From contig NZ_CP118962.1 of NCBI RefSeq assembly GCF_029024925.1, forward strand, positions 222,501-286,500: 64,000 nucleotides of DNA, read 5' to 3'. The notes below the pieces were generated by a model. It ran no database searches. It was given only the letters and a program-made list of their open reading frames with translations, and was not told where the DNA came from. Made by a program: the position numbers and the translations under genes. This stretch comes from Enterococcus faecalis. Its GTDB lineage: Bacteria > Bacillota > Bacilli > Lactobacillales > Enterococcaceae. Each line of letters opens with the position of its first letter. The stretch's first letter is position 1. Shown here in pieces: positions 23,807 through 32,895 of this stretch.

Positions 23807-25141
23807 TTATACGTTTTGTGCTTCGACTTTTTCAAGGGTTTCTTCAGTAATCGGTTGATTGGTTTCTTCTGCGTAGTTAAGTGCATCCATTTTTTTAGCA
23901 AACGGTAAATAGATAAAGAAACTCATCGTCAGTACCACTACTTGAAGCAACGCTGCTTGCCAACCACCAACTAAAAGTCCAGAAATGATTGGAGGAGTAG
24001 TCCAGGGAACTTGTACCGCAGTAAAGAGAGGAACCAGTCCTGTGTACAAGGCAAAATATGTCACAACAGAAGAAACAATCGGTGTGATAATGAACGGCAC
24101 AGCCATGATTGGGTTCATCACGATAGGTGTAGCAAAGACAATTGGCTCGTTAATATTGAAAACAGCTGGCCCAATTGAAAGCCGACCTAATTGCTTAAAC
24201 TGAGCTGATTTGGCAAAGAAAACCATGAACACGACTAACCCGATTGTCATGCCCGCACCAGTGACCGTTAAAAATTGATCTAAAAATTGTTGTGTAACAA
24301 TATGGCCACCATTAGCCAGTGTTAAGTCTTTTCCTGATTTCAAAATTTCGGTATTTTCTAAAGAGTTTGCTTGTAAAATAGGGCCCATGATACCGCCAAC
24401 GATTGTTGACCCGTGAACACCGAAAAACCAAAAGAGGGGAATGACAAAACCTAATAGTAATGCGCCACCTAGTGAATCTGTGACTCCTTGAAGTGGTGAT
24501 TGTAGCACTTCGTAAATAAAGTCAAAGAATGTCGTATTGAAGACTTTATCTAGAAGAATGAAAATTAGCATTGCACCAGTTACAATGACACTGGCAGGAA
24601 TTAACGCAGTAAAGGAATTGGCCACATTTTCTGGTACAGCTTCTGGTAATTTGATACGAATATCATGACGTAAAAACCAACTATATACAACGCCGACTAA
24701 CAAACCAACAATAATAGCTGTAATCATCCCTTTGCCAGCTGTCCAATCTTTGTTGATGACATTGCCAACTACTGCGCCAGAAACCGCATCTTTGACTTCA
24801 GATGACATAAACAAAATGAAAACCACCATGGCAATCATGCCCGCTGGGAGGCCTTCAAATCCCTCGCTTTTTACATATGAGTAGGCAATACCGATGACCG
24901 CAAATAACGACATAATCGCAAAAGATGCCCCATATGCTTGATTGAAATAAACAGCCAGACCGCTTGCGTTAACCCATTCAGAAATAGCTGTAACTGGGAA
25001 ATTCGCTAATAGAAGAAACACGGAACCAACAATGGTAAAAGGCATCGTGTAAAGCATCCCGTTCCGTAAGGCAGTAATTGCTTTGGTATTGACGAATTTT
25101 AGTACTGGAGGTAATAATTTCTCGTTAATCCATTCGTTCAT
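23807..25141 (-). CDS. celB: PTS lactose/cellobiose-family EIIC permease
   Basis: A 444-residue EIIC subunit with about ten membrane helices and the family motif INEPIVFATPIVMNP near residue 330, which contains the sugar-binding glutamate. It takes up cellobiose or a related beta-glucoside with phosphorylation. No EIIA or EIIB genes adjoin it, so these must be supplied from elsewhere. It is the first gene of an operon with the GH1 gene; AAAGGAGAG precedes the ATG. Confidence 0.92.
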   Translation of the reverse strand: MNEWINEKLLPPVLKFVNTKAITALRNGMLYTMPFTIVGSVFLLLANFPVTAISEWVNASGLAVYFNQAYGASFAIMSLFAVIGIAYSYVKSEGFEGLPAGMIAMVVFILFMSSEVKDAVSGAVVGNVINKDWTAGKGMITAIIVGLLVGVVYSWFLRHDIRIKLPEAVPENVANSFTALIPASVIVTGAMLIFILLDKVFNTTFFDFIYEVLQSPLQGVTDSLGGALLLGFVIPLFWFFGVHGSTIVGGIMGPILQANSLENTEILKSGKDLTLANGGHIVTQQFLDQFLTVTGAGMTIGLVVFMVFFAKSAQFKQLGRLSIGPAVFNINEPIVFATPIVMNPIMAVPFIITPIVSSVVTYFALYTGLVPLFTAVQVPWTTPPIISGLLVGGWQAALLQVVVLTMSFFIYLPFAKKMDALNYAEETNQPITEETLEKVEAQNV

Positions 25142-25177
25142 AAAAATCTCTCCTTTGAAGAATAATATAAATGCAAA

Positions 25178-25192
25178 TGTATCCGTTTACAT
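25178..25192 (-). promoter_or_regulatory. cre site upstream of celB
   Basis: Read on the minus strand, ATGTAAACGGATACA matches WTGNAANCGNWNNCW at all fixed positions. It lies 37-51 bp before the celB start, where CcpA would repress. Confidence 0.82.
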
Positions 25193-25268
25193 ATTTACTA
25201 TATAAGGTTATTTGAAGAAAAAATAGACTTTTGCTTGAATGAGAAACATGTACCAAGAAAAAAAACAA

Positions 25269-25301
25269 AAAAGCTCATGCTGTTTTAGACAGCATGAGCT
25301 T
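25269..25301 (-). terminator. Terminator of the RpiR regulator gene
   Basis: AAAGCTCATGCTGT/ACAGCATGAGCTTT, a 14-bp stem; on the minus strand it is followed by a T-rich tract. Confidence 0.87.
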
Positions 25302-25314
25302 TTGTGAAAAACAA

Positions 25315-26076
25315 CTAGAAAGGGGTTTCATCTAGTTCCTTTAAAAGTTGACTTGCTTGATGAGCTAGGAGTTCAATTAAAGCAATGACAGGGATTTGAG
25401 TGGTTGTATTAACTGATTTATCTGCAAATGGAGAACGTTCGTCGGGCATATAATAGGAGATGTTGTAGTCAGCCAAGCGGGCAATAGTTGAATGTTGATT
25501 GTTGGTAATGCTTAGTACTTTGGCGCCAGCTGTTTTAAAATCGGTCATTTGTTTAATCATTTCATTGGTTTCCCCAGATACAGACAGAATCAAGGCTAAT
25601 GTATTTTCAAATCCGCGCTTGGGGATAGGCGTAAAGGGGTCAGCAATACTGTAAGAATTGATATTTAAGTTGGCAAAATAACGACTGCCATAACTACCTA
25701 AAATTCCGCTAGTACCAATGCCAGTAAAGGCAACGTGACGTGCTTGAACAATCATTTGAATTGCTGGACGAAGCATTTCGTAATAGGTTTCTTGGTTTAA
25801 TTTTTTCAAAAAAGCATCGACGTGAACCGTGGCATCATAAAAATTTTCAAACGTTTGTGTTTGTTTGGCTTCTTCTTTCACTGCATATTTTAATTCGGAA
25901 AAACCAGCATAGCCCATTTTGTTACAAAATCGTAGAATCGTTGAGGTGGAGACATGACAGGAAGTAGCCAGTTGACGAATGGTCTGTTGAGGGATTTGGT
26001 GCAGATGTTCCAATACATAATGGTAAACGAGCATTTCTAATTCATTCAAGGTCTGAACCTTCTCTAAATCAAACAA
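25315..26076 (-). CDS. RpiR/MurR-family transcriptional regulator
   Basis: A 253-residue regulator with an N-terminal RpiR helix-turn-helix (about 1-75, including STSTILRFCNKMGYAGFSELK) and a C-terminal SIS sugar-phosphate domain (about 105-240). It sits directly upstream of celB-GH1 on the same strand but has its own terminator, so it probably controls that operon in response to a sugar phosphate. The start is TTG behind AAAGGAGGATTAC. Confidence 0.9.
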   Translation of the reverse strand: MFDLEKVQTLNELEMLVYHYVLEHLHQIPQQTIRQLATSCHVSTSTILRFCNKMGYAGFSELKYAVKEEAKQTQTFENFYDATVHVDAFLKKLNQETYYEMLRPAIQMIVQARHVAFTGIGTSGILGSYGSRYFANLNINSYSIADPFTPIPKRGFENTLALILSVSGETNEMIKQMTDFKTAGAKVLSITNNQHSTIARLADYNISYYMPDERSPFADKSVNTTTQIPVIALIELLAHQASQLLKELDETPF

Positions 26077-26322
26077 AGTAATCCTCCTTTATATAAAAAC
26101 TGAATATGTTATTTTTTTGTGTAAATCAAATAAACCAATTCTTATTTTTCTTGAAAAAAATGTAAAACAACTCAATAAAAAGTTTCTTATTTCCTATTTT
26201 ACAAAAAGTAGCCCAATTATCCTAGTTTTTCTCTTTTTTCTTTTAAAAATAACAATGCGCACCCCTAGAGTTTTTTGAGAAAACAAGCTAAAATAGATAA
26301 GAAGAGAAAAGGAGGCGTCGAT

Positions 26323-26865
26323 GTGGCACGGGAAGTAATTTTATTTATTGCAGCGAGTATTGATGGTTTCATTGCGGACAAAGCGGGCGGTGTTGCTTGG
26401 TTAGAAGAGAATATTCGTGGCGATGAAGAAGATCGTAGTTACGATGAAATGTATGAAAAAATAGACACTGTGGTAATGGGGCGGACTACTTATGATCAAG
26501 TTACACAAGAATTGTCCCCAGATGTGTATTTTTATGAAGACAAGCATTCTTATATCATTACCTCTCATCCAGAACCATCAACTGCTTCAAGAACTTTTAC
26601 CAAGGAAGATCCAGTCACATTAATTCGTCGTCTCAAAGAAGAAGACGGCGCGGGAATTTGGATTGTTGGAGGCCCAAAAGTGGTTCAACCGCTTTTGGCA
26701 GCTGATTTAATTGATACCTTCATTTTGACGACAATACCACTGTTTCTGGGTGAGGGCATTGCTCTATACGAGACAATGGCTCAATCAATCCCAGTTCGTT
26801 TAAAACAGGTTTATCAAAAAAATGAGTTGGTTTATTCGATTTATCAACGTGAAAACAAAAATTAA
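26323..26865 (+). CDS. Dihydrofolate reductase-like / RibD C-terminal domain protein
   Basis: A 180-residue single-domain protein of the RibD_C/DHFR-like fold. Signatures are ASIDGFIADKAGGVAWL at the start, VVMGRTTYDQV at about 50-60 and IWIVGGPKVVQPLL at about 112-125, the NADPH-binding pattern. Small stand-alone members are annotated as dihydrofolate reductase family proteins; the substrate is not known. The start is GTG, chosen because AAAGGAGGC lies 7 bases upstream; an in-frame ATG at 26275 lies before that ribosome site. Confidence 0.85.
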   Translation: MAREVILFIAASIDGFIADKAGGVAWLEENIRGDEEDRSYDEMYEKIDTVVMGRTTYDQVTQELSPDVYFYEDKHSYIITSHPEPSTASRTFTKEDPVTLIRRLKEEDGAGIWIVGGPKVVQPLLAADLIDTFILTTIPLFLGEGIALYETMAQSIPVRLKQVYQKNELVYSIYQRENKN

Positions 26866-26877
26866 AAAATAATTATT

Positions 26878-26966
26878 CGGTTGGGCAAGTTGCTTTCAAG
26901 GTTTTGAGTTTCTCATAGGGCGAGAGGAACAAAGCAACAGTTGTCTAGCCGTTTGTGTTGTTTTTG
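26878..26966 (+). promoter_or_regulatory. Long structured hairpin before ktrB
   Basis: CGGTTGGGCAA (26878-26888) pairs with TTGTCTAGCCG (26941-26951) and GTTGCTTT (26889-26896) with AAAGCAAC (26931-26938), giving 19 pairs with an AG bulge. The loop contains a small TCTC/GAGA hairpin, and TTTGTGTTGTTTTTG follows. It could be the terminator of the upstream gene or a structured ktrB leader. It does not resemble the c-di-AMP (ydaO) riboswitch that I know. Confidence 0.5.
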
Positions 26967-26996
26967 ATTGACAAAGAAATGGTAGAGGAGAAAAAA

Positions 26997-28364
26997 ATGA
27001 AACATCAGATCAAAAGAAGGTTGTATATTTCACCTGTTCAAACAATTGTCTTAGGCTTTTTTCTATTAATTGTTGTAGGCACAATCTTATTAATGATGCC
27101 TTTTTCTGCACAAGCTGGACAAAAAACGCAATGGATTGATGCTTTTTTCGTGGCAACTTCCGCCGTCTGTGTTACAGGGCTTTCGCCTTTGAATACGGCG
27201 GAACATTGGAGTCCTATCGGGCAAGTTATTATTATGATTTTGATTGAATTAGGCGGCTTAGGCTTTTTAACCGTTGCCACGATTTTCTTTAGTTTGCTGC
27301 GGAAAAAAGCGTCACTAAGTGTACGGATGTTGTATCAAGAAGCGTTAAATGTTAGTGAAGTTTCCGGAGTTTTTCGTTTAATGAAATATATTATGAAGTT
27401 TGCGGCCATTATTCAATTACTTGGAGCCTTCTTGTTGTCCTTTCAATTTGTGCCAACATTTGGGTGGAAAAAAGGGTTGTTTTTTAGTCTCTTCCATGCC
27501 GTTTCGGCATTTTGTAATGCTGGCTTTGATTTGCTAGGGGATAGTATGGTTCCTTATCAAAATTCGCCTTATCTTTTACTAGTCATTAGCTTTTTAATTA
27601 TAGCTGGTGGTTTAGGATTTATTGTGTGGCGCGATATTTTTACAATGATTAAAGGCTATAAAAATAAAATTAAGCACCGTGTTAGTATTCATACACGCCT
27701 TGCTTTAACGGTGACCGCCACCTTTTTAGTCTTAGGGACCGTTATTTTTTACATTTCAGAATATCGCCATTTTCCAGCTGACATGTCTTTTTGGCAGCGT
27801 CTTGTCAACAGTTGGTTCTTGTCGGTTACACCAAGAACGGCTGGCTTTTATTCAGTTGATTATTTGAAAATGAGTAATCCAGGCCTGATTGTCACGATTT
27901 TGTGGATGTTTATTGGTGGCACTTCAGGATCAACCGCTGGCGGCTTGAAAACCACTACGTTTGGTGTGTTATTTTTACAATTTCGTGCAATTTTTAAAGG
28001 GAAACAGCGAGTGGAATTCCATGAACGCACAATTCCTGAGCGAGTAGTGCTCCAAGCGTTTACTTTGTTCTTCTTGGCAACTTTTTTATGTGTAACTGCT
28101 TCGGTTATTCTCTCGTTTACAGAAACATTACCTTTAAAAAACGGGATTGAGTATATCGTTTTTGAAGTGATTTCTGCATTTGGAACGGTCGGTTTAACAA
28201 TGGGGTTAACACCAGATTTAACTGTTTTTGGTAAACTGGTGATTATTTTTCTAATGTTCGTCGGTCGTGTGGGTGTGTACACGGTGTTATTGTCATTAAT
28301 TAAGAAAGGCTTGGAAAGTCAGTCGAAAGTTCAATATCCAAAAGAATCAGTGATGATTGGTTAA
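26997..28364 (+). CDS. ktrB: Potassium transporter membrane subunit KtrB
   Basis: A 455-residue TrkH/KtrB-type potassium channel subunit with four membrane-pore-membrane repeats. The pore loops are recognisable as SAVCVTGL, SAFCNAGFD, SVTPRTAGF and SAFGTVGLT, each with the selectivity glycine. Such subunits normally work with a cytosolic RCK subunit (KtrA), which is not adjacent. It precedes the sodium/proton antiporter napA by 20 bp, suggesting a joint ion-homeostasis operon. The ATG after GAGGAG was chosen. Confidence 0.92.
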   Translation: MKHQIKRRLYISPVQTIVLGFFLLIVVGTILLMMPFSAQAGQKTQWIDAFFVATSAVCVTGLSPLNTAEHWSPIGQVIIMILIELGGLGFLTVATIFFSLLRKKASLSVRMLYQEALNVSEVSGVFRLMKYIMKFAAIIQLLGAFLLSFQFVPTFGWKKGLFFSLFHAVSAFCNAGFDLLGDSMVPYQNSPYLLLVISFLIIAGGLGFIVWRDIFTMIKGYKNKIKHRVSIHTRLALTVTATFLVLGTVIFYISEYRHFPADMSFWQRLVNSWFLSVTPRTAGFYSVDYLKMSNPGLIVTILWMFIGGTSGSTAGGLKTTTFGVLFLQFRAIFKGKQRVEFHERTIPERVVLQAFTLFFLATFLCVTASVILSFTETLPLKNGIEYIVFEVISAFGTVGLTMGLTPDLTVFGKLVIIFLMFVGRVGVYTVLLSLIKKGLESQSKVQYPKESVMIG

Positions 28365-28384
28365 TAGAGAAAGAGGGAAATAGA

Positions 28385-29548
28385 ATGGAATTTTTAGGTA
28401 TTTTATGTTTGATTTTAATTACAACGACTTTAGCAGGTGTTGCTTGTAAAAGAGTAGGAATTCCTGCAGTAATTGGGCAATTGCTAGTAGGGATTGTGTT
28501 AGGTCCAGCGATGTTAAATATTGTGCATCAAGATGTGTTTGTGCATGACTTTTCAGAAATTGGTGTCATTATGCTGATGTTTATTGCTGGAATGGAATGT
28601 GAATTGGAATTATTGAAAAAATATGCGAAACCTAGTGTCATGGTCGCTATTTTGGGCATCGTTTTACCGGTTGGTTTTACTATGTTGATTGGTCAGCTGT
28701 TTGCTTTTTCTTGGAAAGAAGCTTTTTTCCTTGGGTTAGTTTTAGCAGCAACGTCGGTCAGCATTTCAGTAGAAGTATTAAGAGAGTTGAATGTTTTAAG
28801 TAGTAAAGAAGGTGCAACGATTCTTGGGGCTTCCGTCGTTGACGATATCGTGGTCGTGATTATTTTAAGTGTCGCTGTCGGCATGATTGGTGCAAGTACA
28901 GGCGGCAATACAGAAGTCAGCTTTATTGTTAAGTTAATTGAACAAGGCTTATTCTTTATTGGGATTTTCTTTTTGGTCCGCTTTATCGCTCCCTATTTAC
29001 TACGTTTAAGTCAAAAAATGAACATTGGGTCGTCTGTGATTATCATGTCATTGATTATCTGTTTGGGCATGGCTTATTTGGCTGATTTAGTTGGTTTAAG
29101 TTCTGTCGTAGGTGCCTTTTTTGCAGGGATTGCTGTGGGACAAACGGATGCAAAAACAGAAATTGATTTTAATATTGAAGCTATTGGCTATGCCGTGTTT
29201 ATTCCCGTCTTCTTTGCCAGCATTGGCTTATCAGTGACATTTAACACGTTAGGAAAGGATTTACCTTTTATTTTGGTAATGACGATTATGGCGATTTTAA
29301 CGAAATTACTGGGCGGCGCCTGGGGAGCGAAAATGGTTGGTTTCTCCAATACAAGTTCTTTAATGGTCGGTGCTGGGATGGTTTCGCGTGGGGAAATGGC
29401 ATTAATCATTGCGCAAATTGGTTACCAATCTAAATTACTTTCAGAAGCGTATTATACGAGCATGATTGTGGTAATTATCTTAACGACCTTAGTTGCACCT
29501 TTCTTATTGAAATACTTTGTTAAAAAACAAGAATCTGCGTTGCAATAA
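28385..29548 (+). CDS. napA: Na+/H+ antiporter NapA (CPA2 family)
   Basis: A 387-residue CPA2 antiporter with about twelve helices. The ion-binding aspartate pair is visible in SVVDDIVVVI near residue 155. The sequence closely resembles Enterococcus hirae NapA as I recall it, including the FLGILCLI start and AVIGQLLVGIVLGPA. It exports sodium or lithium in exchange for protons. It is probably co-transcribed with ktrB and ends before the cop promoter. Confidence 0.92.
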   Translation: MEFLGILCLILITTTLAGVACKRVGIPAVIGQLLVGIVLGPAMLNIVHQDVFVHDFSEIGVIMLMFIAGMECELELLKKYAKPSVMVAILGIVLPVGFTMLIGQLFAFSWKEAFFLGLVLAATSVSISVEVLRELNVLSSKEGATILGASVVDDIVVVIILSVAVGMIGASTGGNTEVSFIVKLIEQGLFFIGIFFLVRFIAPYLLRLSQKMNIGSSVIIMSLIICLGMAYLADLVGLSSVVGAFFAGIAVGQTDAKTEIDFNIEAIGYAVFIPVFFASIGLSVTFNTLGKDLPFILVMTIMAILTKLLGGAWGAKMVGFSNTSSLMVGAGMVSRGEMALIIAQIGYQSKLLSEAYYTSMIVVIILTTLVAPFLLKYFVKKQESALQ

Positions 29549-29568
29549 AAAAAGATGAGCAGAAGTTG

Positions 29569-29597
29569 TTGACAAAAAAATAAAATAGCTATATGAT
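29569..29597 (+). promoter_or_regulatory. cop operon promoter
   Basis: TTGACA and TATGAT separated by exactly 17 bp, 15 bp upstream of the cop box. Confidence 0.88.
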
Positions 29598-29650
29598 GAG
29601 TTCAAGATAAACGACTACATTTGTAGTCGAAAACCTTGAACTCTTTTTTT
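29598..29650 (+). promoter_or_regulatory. CopY operator (cop box) nested in a terminator-like hairpin
   Basis: CGACTACATTTGTAGTCG (29612-29629) holds the CopY operator core TACANNTGTA (TACATTTGTA). It lies in the loop of a second inverted repeat, GAGTTCAAG (29598-29606) with CTTGAACTC (29635-29643), followed by seven T residues. The site therefore doubles as an operator in DNA and a possible terminator in the leader RNA. A single box is present; E. hirae has two. Confidence 0.8.
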
Positions 29651-29676
29651 ATTGATGAAGGAGGAATTTAACGAGT

Positions 29677-30117
29677 ATGGCAAAAGATAAATTAGCGACA
29701 ATTACTGATGCAGAGTGGGAAGTCATGCGGGTTATTTGGACCCAAGGCAAGACCACGAGTCGTGAAGTGCATACACTTTTAAATGAGAAGAAAGAATGGA
29801 AATCAACGACCGTCAAGACGTTACTAAGTCGTTTAACAGATAAAGGGTTAGTTGGAACGGAGAAAGTAGGCAATAAATATATTTATTATCCGCTAGTAGA
29901 AGAACGTCGGAGCGTTGAAACGGTGGCAGATGAACTTTTAGCCAAAGTGTGCAGCCGTAAAGTTGGTTCCGTGGTGGAAACAATTTTAACAGAGAGTCAG
30001 TTGAGTTATGACGATTTGGATCGATTAGAGGAACTCTTGAAAGAGAAGCGCAAGACGGCGGTTGAATCCGTCCCTTGCAACTGTATTCCTGGTCAATGCC
30101 AATGTCATTTAATTTAA
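29677..30117 (+). CDS. copY: Copper-responsive repressor CopY
   Basis: A 146-residue BlaI/MecI/CopY-type winged-helix repressor. The DNA-binding domain fills about residues 1-72. The C-terminal CNCIPGQCQC motif (Cys-x-Cys-x4-Cys-x-Cys) binds zinc in the repressing form and copper(I), delivered by CopZ, in the released form. It is the first gene of copYAZ and represses from the box just upstream. AAGGAGGAATTTAACGAGT precedes the ATG. Confidence 0.96.
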   Translation: MAKDKLATITDAEWEVMRVIWTQGKTTSREVHTLLNEKKEWKSTTVKTLLSRLTDKGLVGTEKVGNKYIYYPLVEERRSVETVADELLAKVCSRKVGSVVETILTESQLSYDDLDRLEELLKEKRKTAVESVPCNCIPGQCQCHLI

Positions 30118-30132
30118 AAAGGAGTGAAAAAA

Positions 30133-32619
30133 ATGGAAAGTAAAACGTTTGATATTGAAGGGATGAGCTGTGCTTCCTGTGCCCAAACGATTGAAAAGGC
30201 TACGGCGAAGTTACCTGGGATGGCAAAGGCAAGTGTCAATTTAGCTACGGAAAAATTAAGTGTCACGTATGATCAGACGGAAGTCACAGAAGAAGAAATT
30301 AAGGAAGCTGTGTCAGATGCTGGCTACAAGGCGATTAGCCCAGCCCAGCAACGAACGTTTGCGATTGAAGGAATGAGTTGTGCTTCCTGTGCCCAAACGA
30401 TTGAAAAAGCTGTGAACCAATTATCTGGTGTTCAACAAGCGATTGTTAATTTAGCCACGGAAAAACTGGTGGTTAGTTATGACGACCATCAAGTAACGAG
30501 TGCTGAAATTATCAAAGCAGTTACGGATGCAGGTTATCAAGCGACAGAAGAAGTCGCTGCAGGTGCAACAGCGGACCAAGATCGTGAAAAGAAACAAAAA
30601 CATATTGCTGAGATGTGGCAACGTTTTTGGATCTCAGCGGTGTTTACAGTACCCCTTCTTTATATTGCGATGGGACATATGGTAGGCTTACCATTGCCGG
30701 ATTTTTTGAATCCAATGACACATGCGACGATCTTTGCAATGGTTCAATTGATTTTGACGTTACCCGTTCTATATGTCGGCAGAGAATTTTTCACAGTTGG
30801 TTTTAAAGCATTATTTAAAGGGCATCCGAATATGTTTTCTTTGGTAGCTTTAGGAACCAGTGCTGCTTTTGTGTATAGTTTATATGGCACAGTCATGATA
30901 TTCTTAGGAGATACAAGTTTTACAATGGCTCTTTATTATGAATCAGCGGGTGTTATTTTAACTTTAATTACATTAGGAAAATATTTCGAAGCTGTTTCAA
31001 AAGGGAAAACCTCAGATGCGATAAAAAAATTAATGGGTTTGGCGCCGAAAACTGCTCATATTTTACGTGATGGCGCAGAAATTGAAGTGCCAGTTGATGC
31101 TGTTCAGTTGGATGACATTGTGATTGTTCGCCCAGGAGATAAAATCCCTGTTGATGGAGTGATTGTTTCAGGCAGTAGTTCTGTGGATGAAGCCATGTTA
31201 ACGGGCGAAAGTTTGCCTGTTGAAAAGAAAGTCGGTGATGCAGTAATTGGTGCTAGCATCAATAAAAATGGCAGCTTTCAATTCAAGACGACAAAAGTGG
31301 GAAAAGAGACGGCCCTTGCCCAAATCATTCAATTAGTGGAAGATGCGCAAGGCTCAAAAGCGCCGATTGCACAATTAGCTGATAAAATTTCGGGTGTTTT
31401 TGTCCCAATCGTCATTGGTTTGGCTGTTCTTTCTGGCTTGGCTTGGTTCTTTTTAGGACAAGAGTCATGGATTTTCGCTTTGACAATTACTATTTCTGTG
31501 TTAGTGATTGCTTGTCCTTGTGCGCTCGGCTTGGCAACGCCGACTGCGATTATGGTGGGGACAGGTAAGGGCGCTGAAAATGGCGTTTTAATTAAAAGTG
31601 GGGATGCTTTAGAAACCACTCACAAAATTCAAACAATCGTGTTTGATAAAACAGGGACTATTACAGAAGGCAAACCGGTGGTTACAGATATTTTAGTTGC
31701 TGATTCAGCACTTTCAGAAGCTGAGTTACTAACATTAGCAGCTTCTGCAGAACAAGGATCAGAACACCCCCTAGGTGAAGCGATTGTGGGAGCGGCTAAA
31801 GAACGTCAATTGCCATTAGCAGAAGGAAGCGATTTTTCAGCGATTCCAGGTCACGGCATCCGTGTGACAGTCAACGAACGAGTCCTACTTTTGGGCAATA
31901 TAAAATTAATGAAAGAAGAAGCCATTGAGCTATCAACGTTTGTTCAACAAGCGGATCGTTTGGCAGAAGAAGGGAAGACCCCAATGTTTGTGGCAAAAGA
32001 TGGTTCGTTTGCGGGTATCATTGCGGTAGCAGATACTGTGAAGGATAGCAGTCAAACAGCCATTGCACGTTTGCATAAAATGGGGATCGAAGCCGTGATG
32101 ATTACGGGAGACAACAAGCGTACTGCAGAGGCGATTGCAAAACAAGTAGGTATCGATCGTGTCTTAAGTGAAGTTTTACCAGAAGATAAAGCGTTAGAAG
32201 TGAAAAAACTACAAGCAGAAGGCAAAAAAGTTGCGATGGTGGGTGACGGTATTAATGATGCACCAGCACTTGCCCAAGCAGATGTGGGGATTGCTATTGG
32301 TTCAGGCACAGATGTTGCAATGGAATCGGCCGATATTGTGCTAATGCGTAGTGATTTAATGGATGTGCCTACAGCAGTTGAATTAAGTAAAGCGACCATC
32401 AAAAACATCAAAGAAAATCTTTTCTGGGCATTTGCTTATAATACATTAGGTATTCCAGTGGCTATGGGTGTGTTACACTTATTTGGTGGACCTTTGTTAA
32501 GTCCGATGATTGCAGCAGCAGCTATGAGTTTTAGTTCAGTCTCTGTCTTACTAAACGCCTTACGATTGAAAGGATTTAAACCTTCGACGGTGAAAAGAAC
32601 TAGTGGAAGTCAAAAATAA
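30133..32619 (+). CDS. copA: Copper-exporting P1B-type ATPase CopA
   Basis: An 828-residue copper(I) pump with two N-terminal heavy-metal domains, GMSCASC with C13/C16 and again C83/C86. The transmembrane metal site is C461-P462-C463, the phosphorylated aspartate D505 in DKTGT, and the GDGINDAP hinge is present. It exports copper across the cytoplasmic membrane. The two N-terminal domains are near-duplicates. ATG was chosen with GGAG 8 bases upstream; an upstream GTG overlaps that site. It lies between copY and copZ. Confidence 0.96.
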   Translation: MESKTFDIEGMSCASCAQTIEKATAKLPGMAKASVNLATEKLSVTYDQTEVTEEEIKEAVSDAGYKAISPAQQRTFAIEGMSCASCAQTIEKAVNQLSGVQQAIVNLATEKLVVSYDDHQVTSAEIIKAVTDAGYQATEEVAAGATADQDREKKQKHIAEMWQRFWISAVFTVPLLYIAMGHMVGLPLPDFLNPMTHATIFAMVQLILTLPVLYVGREFFTVGFKALFKGHPNMFSLVALGTSAAFVYSLYGTVMIFLGDTSFTMALYYESAGVILTLITLGKYFEAVSKGKTSDAIKKLMGLAPKTAHILRDGAEIEVPVDAVQLDDIVIVRPGDKIPVDGVIVSGSSSVDEAMLTGESLPVEKKVGDAVIGASINKNGSFQFKTTKVGKETALAQIIQLVEDAQGSKAPIAQLADKISGVFVPIVIGLAVLSGLAWFFLGQESWIFALTITISVLVIACPCALGLATPTAIMVGTGKGAENGVLIKSGDALETTHKIQTIVFDKTGTITEGKPVVTDILVADSALSEAELLTLAASAEQGSEHPLGEAIVGAAKERQLPLAEGSDFSAIPGHGIRVTVNERVLLLGNIKLMKEEAIELSTFVQQADRLAEEGKTPMFVAKDGSFAGIIAVADTVKDSSQTAIARLHKMGIEAVMITGDNKRTAEAIAKQVGIDRVLSEVLPEDKALEVKKLQAEGKKVAMVGDGINDAPALAQADVGIAIGSGTDVAMESADIVLMRSDLMDVPTAVELSKATIKNIKENLFWAFAYNTLGIPVAMGVLHLFGGPLLSPMIAAAAMSFSSVSVLLNALRLKGFKPSTVKRTSGSQK

Positions 32620-32640
32620 AATTGAAAAGGATGAAGTGAA

Positions 32641-32847
32641 ATGGAAAAAACAGTAAAAATTGATGGGATGAAATGTGATGGCTGTGTTCAAGCGGTCACT
32701 GAAAAATTTAGTGGAATTGACGGCGTAACGAATGTTGCGGTTCACTTGGCAGATCAAACAGCCATTGTGACAGCAGATCGTGAAGTAAGCCAAGATGAAC
32801 TGAATACCACGTTGGCAGATACAAAATTTAAGGTTGTCAGCGAATAA
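32641..32847 (+). CDS. copZ: Copper chaperone CopZ
   Basis: A 68-residue single HMA-domain protein with the copper-binding C12-x2-C15 in GMKCDGC and a beta-alpha-beta-beta-alpha-beta length. It carries Cu(I) in the cytoplasm to CopY and CopA. It is the last gene of the operon, 21 bp after copA, followed by a strong convergent terminator. Confidence 0.95.
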   Translation: MEKTVKIDGMKCDGCVQAVTEKFSGIDGVTNVAVHLADQTAIVTADREVSQDELNTTLADTKFKVVSE

Positions 32848-32895
32848 CAAAAAAACAGGGCCTACCATCATGAGTAGGCCCTGTTTTTTTGTTAT
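32844..32895. terminator. Bidirectional terminator after copZ
   Basis: An inverted repeat with GGGCCTAC/GTAGGCCC core and flanking AACAAAAAAACA/TGTTTTTTTGTT arms; T tracts in both directions. Confidence 0.93.

Noticed and set aside
26878..26966. c-di-AMP (ydaO) riboswitch before ktrB
   Set aside because: The region is too short and lacks the conserved ydaO sequence blocks. It is kept only as an unassigned hairpin.
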